Shown here: in pieces, positions 8,005-11,932 of the stretch
Layout of the letters: every line of letters begins with the position of its first letter
Position numbering within the stretch: position 1 is the first letter of the stretch
Assembly: GCA_002899795.1 (NCBI GenBank)
Contig: PPDG01000635.1
Coordinates: forward strand, 1 to 11,932
Length of the DNA stretch: 11,932 nt
Source: Desulfobacteraceae bacterium
GTDB taxonomy: Bacteria > Desulfobacterota > Syntrophobacteria > BM002
Direction of reading: 5' to 3'
Notes under the pieces: model-generated
What the model saw: only the letters and a program-made list of their open reading frames with translations
Database searches by the model: none
What the model was told of the DNA's origin: nothing
Made by a program: the position numbers and the translations under genes

Positions 8005-8064
8005 CAAGGTCTCCTATACTTTTCAGTGGATCAATTTCCGCCGGACTCTTCTTGAAAAAATCGG

Positions 8065-8418
8065 TTACTCGTCGCGCTCGAGCATCATGAAATCTTCGCT
8101 CTCCTGAAGAATAAATCTACTATCGTCCACTTCGAATTCAGGCTCATAACGAAAGGGGAGATTAAGATCATCAGCCGTAGCTATACGTTCCAAAAGATAT
8201 GACACCACCCCGGTCATCTCTTGAATTGCGGGAAGCATAAGGTTTTGGGGAACAGCTATCTCCTTGAGGTTAAAATGGGTGGAGATGCCACGGGTAAGGA
8301 ATAATCCTTTTTCAGGCAAGTGTACAATCTCCACCACTTGTGCAGGATTATTCTGATTGCCGATGGTTGCGATTATCATCTCTTGACTTACCTCGGTACC
8401 GCCAAATAATTCGGGCAT
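8065..8418 (-). CDS. unrecognised 117-residue soluble protein paired with FHA gene
   Basis: I do not recognise this family. The ATG at 8418 has a near-ideal GGAGGA ribosome site (8423-8428) 4 bp upstream, which strongly supports a translated gene. The product lacks membrane segments or a signal peptide. Its N-terminal 60 residues look like alternating strands (EMIIATIG, VVEIVHL, GLFLTR), followed by a likely helix at about 62-83 (MLPAIQEMTGVVSYLLERIA). The tail is strongly acidic (FEVDDSRFILQESEDFMMLERDE region). There are no Cys or His clusters that would suggest metal binding. It precedes the FHA gene by 60 bp on the same strand, so it may be a partner of that protein, but no direct sequence evidence shows this. 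No convincing promoter was found upstream. Confidence 0.75.
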   Translation of the reverse strand: MPELFGGTEVSQEMIIATIGNQNNPAQVVEIVHLPEKGLFLTRGISTHFNLKEIAVPQNLMLPAIQEMTGVVSYLLERIATADDLNLPFRYEPEFEVDDSRFILQESEDFMMLERDE

Positions 8419-8613
8419 TACGTCCTCCCAGACTCAAAGTGCTCCAGCGAGCGAACGACATAAAATGAAGGAGCTTCAATTATCATACATCTCATCTACT
8501 TACTAACACGACTGCAGCAGATTTGACAAGCCTTGTGCTTAGAGCCAGTTTCGATTTGGACTCGCATCCATTAGTGAGTAGGTCTGCAACTAGCATGCAT
8601 GTCTCATACCACC

Positions 8614-8911
8614 TATGGAGCGAGGAGCCAGGAGCATAGAGTGAGGTTTCAGTGTTCAGGTTTCAGCACGCATGGAGGTTTCAGCTTTTGTGTTTCTTTT
8701 TCCTGACACCTGCTTGCCACGCCTTAGCTCAACAGAGCGTAGGCGGGACACCCGACACCTTCTGCCTTCTGTCCTCTAACCTCTACCGATTACAACAAAT
8801 GACAGCGAAGCGTAATGACCCAATGACGCCGAAGGCAAATGACTCCTAATCTGTCCGCTGCCCGGTGCCAGCCGTATTTCCCCGTGCTCTATGCTCCATG
8901 CCCCATGCTCC
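8614..8911. repeat. nested 7-bp-phased word arrays in a 640-bp geneless gap
   Basis: Four heptads ending in GAG or a variant run from 8614 to 8641 (TATGGAG, CGAGGAG, CCAGGAG, CATAGAG). GGTTTCA, GTGTTCA and GGTTTCA follow at 8645, 8652 and 8659. The complementary sense appears to the right: GACACCC at 8747, GACACCT at 8754, then TCTGCCT, TCTGTCC, TCTAACC and TCTACCG to 8788. GTGCTCT, ATGCTCC, ATGCCCC and ATGCTCC run from 8884 to 8911. The outer GAGCATA-type words thus face their reverse complements across the cluster. In 8419-8613 and 8912-9030 nothing is recognised. Confidence 0.7.
8798..8843. repeat. AATGAC octad array with GAA-loop hairpins, copy 2
   Basis: AATGAC starts at 8798, 8814, 8822 and 8838, at spacings of 16, 8 and 16. 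The 16-bp steps enclose AGC-GAA-GCG (8804-8812) and GCC-GAA-GGC (8828-8836). The first 22 bp form part of an exact 30-bp match to 9574-9603. Confidence 0.75.
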
Positions 8912-9060
8912 CTTTGGCACACTGGTTGCAATAATTAGAGGCGTCCGAAATGGTTGAATTTTATAAGTATTTGGTATTTCAGCAGAATTATCTCTTTGTA
9001 GGGCTTGAGCATCTTTGCCTTTGTATACAATAAGATACATGATGGGGTGAGGGGGGGAAG

Positions 9061-9318
9061 ATGAAAAGGAAACGCATTGGTGAAATCTCGTATTACGAAA
9101 GCAAAATTAGATTGCTGAAAACACCAAATTTGGATCCGACTCTTTTAAAACTAGGATGTTGGGATGCACCCTTCGATAAAGTGGGACTTTCTAGTCAGAG
9201 AAAATCCCAATACTTTATCAAACAGTGCAAGAAATACTACGAGCAGAAGATCGAACGGATTCATAAAGAAAACCGTGCGGCTCGCGGGGGCAAATGGTTC
9301 GCTCGTTTGGGTCTCTAG
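9061..9318 (+). CDS. small basic orphan protein, 85 residues
   Basis: I do not recognise this family. The protein is rich in Lys and Arg from its first residues (MKRKR) to the C-terminal part, where a likely amphipathic helix lies at about 44-72 (SSQRKSQYFIKQCKKYYEQK then IERIHKENRAARG). It has no signal or membrane segment. A nucleic-acid-binding role would fit the charge but is only a guess. A purine-rich AGGGGGGGAAG directly precedes the ATG. A weak promoter candidate, TTGAGC at 9005 and TACAAT at 9026, has a short 15-bp spacing. The gene is isolated between two repeat clusters, with no partner nearby. Unlike neighbouring spurious frames, it contains none of the repeat words, which favours a real gene. 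Confidence 0.5.
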   Translation: MKRKRIGEISYYESKIRLLKTPNLDPTLLKLGCWDAPFDKVGLSSQRKSQYFIKQCKKYYEQKIERIHKENRAARGGKWFARLGL

Positions 9319-9328
9319 GAAGAAGTAA

Positions 9329-9562
9329 GGCATAGAGCATAGAGTAACGGATCTCAAATATAAATTTACCCTATGCCCTGTGCCTGCCCCAATCCGCAAT
9401 CTCACATCCCAAGCACCAAATCTCAGGGTTTCAGGTGTCGGGTTTCAGGTGTCAGGAAAGAAAAACAAAAATCTGAAACCTGAATTCTGCTCCATGTCTT
9501 TCGTAATTCCTCAATTCCATAATCTCCAAATTCCTATATCTCAAATCTGCAATCTAAAATCT
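9329..9562. repeat. composite 7-bp-phased word arrays, several families
   Basis: GGCATAG and AGCATAG at 9329 and 9336 face CCCTATG and CCCTGTG at 9369 and 9376. CAATCCG and CAATCTC follow at 9390 and 9397. GGTTTCA (9427), GGTGTCG (9434), GGTTTCA (9441) and GGTGTCA (9448) face CTGAAAC and CTGAATT at 9473 and 9480. GGTTTCAG at 9441-9448 and CTGAAACC at 9473-9480 make an 8-bp stem. A last family has ATCT exactly every 7 bp at 9538, 9545, 9552 and 9559. The whole 483-bp gap from 9319 to 9801 has no credible gene. Confidence 0.75.
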
Positions 9563-9581
9563 ACCCCTACCTCTTACAACA

Positions 9582-9634
9582 AATGACAGCGAAGCGTAAT
9601 GACTTAATGACGGCGCAGCCATATGACGCGAAGC
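9582..9634. repeat. AATGAC octad array with GNA-loop hairpins, copy 3
   Basis: AATGAC starts at 9582, 9598 and 9606, with the variant TATGAC at 9622, at spacings 16, 8 and 16. The interleaved hairpins are AGC-GAA-GCG (9588-9596), GGC-GCA-GCC (9612-9620) and GCGAAGC (9628-9634). The layout is the same as at 8798-8843, but the arms of the second hairpin have changed on both sides. Confidence 0.75.
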
Positions 9635-9663
9635 CAAATTCGCAATCTACACTCCCCTTTTTA

Positions 9664-9692
9664 TTGACTATACCGCACAATTCAGATTAAAT
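9664..9692 (+). promoter_or_regulatory. probable promoter of the PFK gene
   Basis: TTGACT at 9664-9669 and TTAAAT at 9687-9692 are separated by 17 bp. The -35 matches the sigma70 consensus at five of six positions and the -10 at four of six. Transcription would start near 9699 and give a leader of about 100 bases. Confidence 0.45.
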
Positions 9693-9713
9693 TGAGAGCA
9701 CCTATTCTGCTAG

Positions 9714-9735
9714 TTGGGCTCAATGACACGCCCAA
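9714..9735 (+). other. hairpin in the PFK leader
   Basis: TTGGGC at 9714-9719 pairs with GCCCAA at 9730-9735 around a 10-base loop that contains another AATGAC word (9722-9727). No T tract follows, so it is not a simple terminator. It may be a decayed member of the AATGAC family or a leader structure. Confidence 0.35.
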
Positions 9736-9801
9736 AATCTTGTGATTAGACAGGTGCACTGAGGTGTACTCTCACTGTAATCTCTTAAGGGGAGAGAAAT
9801 T

Positions 9802-10968
9802 ATGGCAGCGAAGAAGTCTTTGACTATAGGAATACTTACGGGCGGTGGCGACGTGCCCGGGCTGAACCCATGCATCAAAGCAGTGGTTTACCGTGGTATC
9901 GAGGAGGGCCTTAATGTAGTAGGAATCCGAAGAGGTTGGGCAGGTCTCCTCGAGTTCAACCCCGACGACCCCGAGAGTAGAGAGAAAAATATTGTAGAAC
10001 TGGACAGAGCGAAGGTTCGCACCATAGATCGTTCCGGTGGCACTTATCTCCACACCTCGAGAACAAATCCGGGGAGAGTCAAATACGAGAATGTGCCGGA
10101 ATTTCTTAAAGAGCAAGCAAAAGAGGATGAACTAAACGATTTTACTGCGCATGTCCTCAACAACCTGGAGCACCTGGGCATCGATGTACTGATTCCCATT
10201 GGCGGAGATGACACCCTAAGCTATGGGGAGCGTCTCCATGAAGAAGGATTCCCCGCGGTGGCGATCCCCAAGACCATGGACAACGATGTTCACGGCACCG
10301 ACTATTGCATTGGTTTTTCCACCGCTGTGACCAGGAGTGTTAATTTTATCCATTCACTTCGCACCTCTACCGGTTCCCACGAGCGCATTGCTGTTATTGA
10401 GCTTTTTGGCCGTTACTGTGGTGAGACCTCCCTGATTGCCGCGTATTTAGCGAGTGTGGATAGAGCCATAATATCTGAAGTTCCTTTTGACCCGGAAAAA
10501 CTCGCCCGCTTGATCATGGAGGATAAACAGGCCAACCCCAGCAACTATGCCATGCTTACCATCAGCGAGGGAGCCAGGATGGTGAGCGGCGAAATCTTGC
10601 TGTCTGGCGAGGCCGACGCCTATGGCCATCGCAAACTGGGTGGAATTGGGATGCAAACGGGTGAAGTTCTCAAGCAACTGACCGGTCAAAACATTATCTA
10701 CCAGCAGCTTTCCTACCTGATGCGTAGTGGTGCGCCTGATTCTCTAGATTTGATGGTGGCAGTGAACTATGCCAACATGGCCATCGACCTGGTGCTCAAG
10801 AAAGTGAGCGGTCGCATGGTCTCCCTAACCCAGGGAATTTACACGGACGTACCCATGAGCACCATTACAGCCGGACAGAAGAGAGTGGACGTTCGAGAAC
10901 TCTATGATGCGGAACAATACCGTCCCAAAGTCCGCCATGTAATGGGAAAACCGATGTTTCTCTACTAA
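9802..10968 (+). CDS. 6-phosphofructokinase, probably pyrophosphate-dependent
   Basis: This 388-residue cytoplasmic enzyme phosphorylates fructose 6-phosphate to the 1,6-bisphosphate. The phosphate-donor loop GGGDVPGLN is at residues 14-22, and the PFK core motifs follow. GGDDT (134-138) has Asp where ATP enzymes have the second Gly (E. coli Gly104). PKTMDND (156-162) has Lys157 in place of E. coli Gly124, with catalytic Asp160. In characterised PFKs this Asp/Lys pair marks pyrophosphate use and excludes ATP, so a reversible PPi-PFK is predicted. LFGRYCG (201-207) carries the substrate-binding Arg204. ATG 9802 has AAGGGGAG at 9787-9794, 7 bp upstream. The gene is single, with its own likely promoter, and no glycolytic neighbours. 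The ATP or PPi choice is inferred from two residues and could be wrong in atypical clades. Confidence 0.9.
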   Translation: MAAKKSLTIGILTGGGDVPGLNPCIKAVVYRGIEEGLNVVGIRRGWAGLLEFNPDDPESREKNIVELDRAKVRTIDRSGGTYLHTSRTNPGRVKYENVPEFLKEQAKEDELNDFTAHVLNNLEHLGIDVLIPIGGDDTLSYGERLHEEGFPAVAIPKTMDNDVHGTDYCIGFSTAVTRSVNFIHSLRTSTGSHERIAVIELFGRYCGETSLIAAYLASVDRAIISEVPFDPEKLARLIMEDKQANPSNYAMLTISEGARMVSGEILLSGEADAYGHRKLGGIGMQTGEVLKQLTGQNIIYQQLSYLMRSGAPDSLDLMVAVNYANMAIDLVLKKVSGRMVSLTQGIYTDVPMSTITAGQKRVDVRELYDAEQYRPKVRHVMGKPMFLY

Positions 10969-11040
10969 CCTCAGGTAGCAAAGGCGGGAGAGGAAACCAA
11001 GGGCAGTAAGAAACCGACCGTCAATATCCAAGAACAATGT

Positions 11041-11072
11041 GGCGCAAGGCTTAAGGCGCAAGGTGCAAGGCG
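11041..11072. repeat. 7-bp-phased GGCGCAA word array
   Basis: GGCGCAA at 11041, GGCTTAA at 11048, GGCGCAA at 11055 and GGTGCAA at 11062, then GGCG. It lies 20 bp before the truncated secretion ATPase. From 10969 to 11040, after the PFK gene, no gene or clear terminator is seen. Confidence 0.7.
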
Positions 11073-11091
11073 AATTCATAGAATCCAGTAG

Positions 11092-11325
11092 CTGAAAGTT
11101 TGTGACCGCTGTAACGACAGTGGTTATCGAGGCAGAGCAGGCATACATGAGTTGCTGGTGGCCAGTCCAGAAATAAAAGAACTGATCCAGAATCGGGCGC
11201 ACATGGAAGAGATCCGCAGGGCTGCCGTAAACGAGGGGATGCGCACCCTCAAACAAGATGGTATAAGAAAGGTATTCGAGGGCTTGACTGATTTCACTCA
11301 AGTCCGAAGAGTCTGCATCGTTTAG
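11092..11325 (+). pseudogene. C-terminal remnant of a GspE/PilB-type secretion ATPase
   Basis: The open stretch translates to LKVCDRCNDSGYRGRAGIHE and continues to a TAG at 11323-11325, about 77 residues in all. CxxCxxxGYxGRxGIxE is the second half of the zinc motif in type II secretion and type IV pilus assembly ATPases. The following helices, with EGMRTLKQDG and RKVFEGLTDF, match the usual C-terminal domain. The Walker A/B and Asp/His boxes, the N-terminal domains and the first CxxC are all absent, and an in-frame TAG at 11089-11091 blocks the frame immediately upstream. There is no suitable start codon or ribosome site. It is a 5'-truncated gene and is probably not expressed as a working protein. 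The heptad array at 11041-11072 sits next to the break. From 11326 to 11580 only a possible promoter is seen. Confidence 0.85.
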
Positions 11326-11402
11326 AGCGTGGCAGCAACCATCCTGCTAACATTTTTGAACGAAAAGCTTCGCCAAGACCGTAGAATAGGTTAAACTTCA
11401 AG

Positions 11403-11408
11403 TATAAT
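11403..11408 (+). promoter_or_regulatory. isolated -10-like TATAAT before the receiver gene
   Basis: A perfect TATAAT lies 170 bp upstream of the response regulator start, but no -35 hexamer sits at 16-18 bp. It may be an activator-dependent promoter or chance. Confidence 0.25.
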
Positions 11409-11580
11409 ATTCCTGCAGCTAGATCCTTTCCTATCAACTAGTCTCGACTTTGCCAGAAAGTGGCTTATGTGATGTTAACCTCGAGGCCATAGGCGCACCA
11501 TGGTGTTGTTTCGCTGGAATTTTAAGAGTTAACGTTGTATCTTGGGTTTAGCCAGCCGTTGAGCAAGGAAGGAGAGAACA

Positions 11581-11932
11581 ATGAGTGGTAAGAAAATCGT
11601 AATTATTGATGATGATCCGGAAATCTGTGATGCGATGAGCGAAATCCTCTCAGAGTATGACTACCAGGTGTTTACTGCCTTGGATACTAAGACAGGCTAC
11701 CAGCTTCTTTTGGAACAAAGGCCGGATCTTCTTATTCTAGACATTATGATGGCAACCATGAATGAAGGTCTGGAATTCGCGACCAAAATAAAGGAAAGGG
11801 AGGGGGTTTACGGTATGCCCGTACTTATTGTCTCCGCTCGGCCGCCCGTTGAGAAAGGCTATGGCCGGACCCTGGAAGAGGACCTCGACTGGATTCACGC
11901 AGACATTTTCATGGAAAAACCTATCGAGCCAG
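11581..11932 (+). CDS. response regulator receiver domain protein (partial, cut by window end)
   Basis: The 117 visible residues are a nearly complete REC domain, which takes a phosphoryl group from a sensor kinase. The acidic pocket (DDD, 10-12), phospho-acceptor Asp54 in LLILDIMM, switch Ser85 and conserved Lys113 in MEKP are all present, so it should be phosphorylatable. The loop after Asp54 reads MMATMNEGLEFA rather than the common MMPxxDG. A longer insert, RPPVEKGYGRTLEEDLDWIH, lies between Ser85 and the Lys; such loops are common in one family of stand-alone or kinase-linked receivers. AAGGAG at 11569-11574 is 6 bp before ATG 11581. Whether a DNA-binding or other output domain follows cannot be seen. 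Confidence 0.9.
   Translation, partial: MSGKKIVIIDDDPEICDAMSEILSEYDYQVFTALDTKTGYQLLLEQRPDLLILDIMMATMNEGLEFATKIKEREGVYGMPVLIVSARPPVEKGYGRTLEEDLDWIHADIFMEKPIEP

Noticed and set aside
7669..8055. 128-residue plus-strand frame opposite the FHA gene
   Set aside because: The minus strand carries an FHA domain with all conserved residues; the opposite frame is a shadow.
8501..8529. Promoter for the 117-residue/FHA gene pair
   Set aside because: TTGTCA on the minus strand is a fair -35, but the hexamer 17 bp on (TTAGTA) matches the -10 consensus at only one position.
8652..9040. Two frames of about 65 residues (8652-8849 plus strand, 8846-9040 minus strand)
   Set aside because: Both are largely made of heptad and octad repeat words and have no ribosome site or family features.
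9380..9586. 68-residue plus-strand frame
   Set aside because: It consists almost entirely of repeat words.
10825..11301. 158-residue minus-strand frame
   Set aside because: It overlaps the end of the PFK gene and the GspE/PilB remnant, both of which have clear family motifs on the plus strand.
11499..11520. Sigma54-type promoter before the receiver gene
   Set aside because: GG and GC elements near TGGTGTTGTTTCGC are 9 rather than 10 bases apart and the flanks fit poorly.

Overview
The window holds part of a mid-GC bacterial chromosome, most plausibly from an anaerobic or environmental lineage such as the Desulfobacterota or a relative. That placement is an inference of low to moderate confidence. 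It rests on gene content: a double-length tandem UvrA, an AcuB-like CBS-ACT protein, a pyrophosphate-type phosphofructokinase, a type II/IV secretion ATPase remnant, and gaps crowded with short-word repeats. No rRNA, tRNA, CRISPR array or intact transposase is visible.

Layout. Positions 17-142 may encode a 41-residue peptide with a signal-like segment. Positions 348-5645 encode a single 1765-residue UvrA-type protein with four ABC ATPase modules. Positions 5950-6210 encode a small two-helix membrane protein of the PLDc_N type. It converges on a leftward CBS-CBS-ACT gene (6482-7156) that has a clear sigma70-type promoter. Further right are two leftward genes, probably one operon: an unrecognised 117-residue protein (8065-8418) followed by an FHA-domain protein (7447-8004). 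An 85-residue basic orphan ORF (9061-9318) sits alone between repeat clusters. Positions 9802-10968 encode a PFK with pyrophosphate-type active-site residues. Positions 11092-11325 are the C-terminal remnant of a GspE/PilB-type ATPase. A response-regulator receiver domain starts at 11581 and runs off the right edge.

The genes do not form one pathway. They cover DNA repair, signal sensing (CBS-ACT, FHA, REC) and glycolysis.

The most unusual content is between the genes. Almost every gap holds arrays of degenerate short words in strict phase. Several word families have a 7-bp period. One family, built on AATGAC, has an 8/16-bp period and alternates with tiny hairpins whose loops are GAA or GCA and whose arms change together between copies. 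Many arrays occur as inverted pairs. One array supplies the stop codon of the uvrA gene, and another abuts the truncated secretion ATPase.
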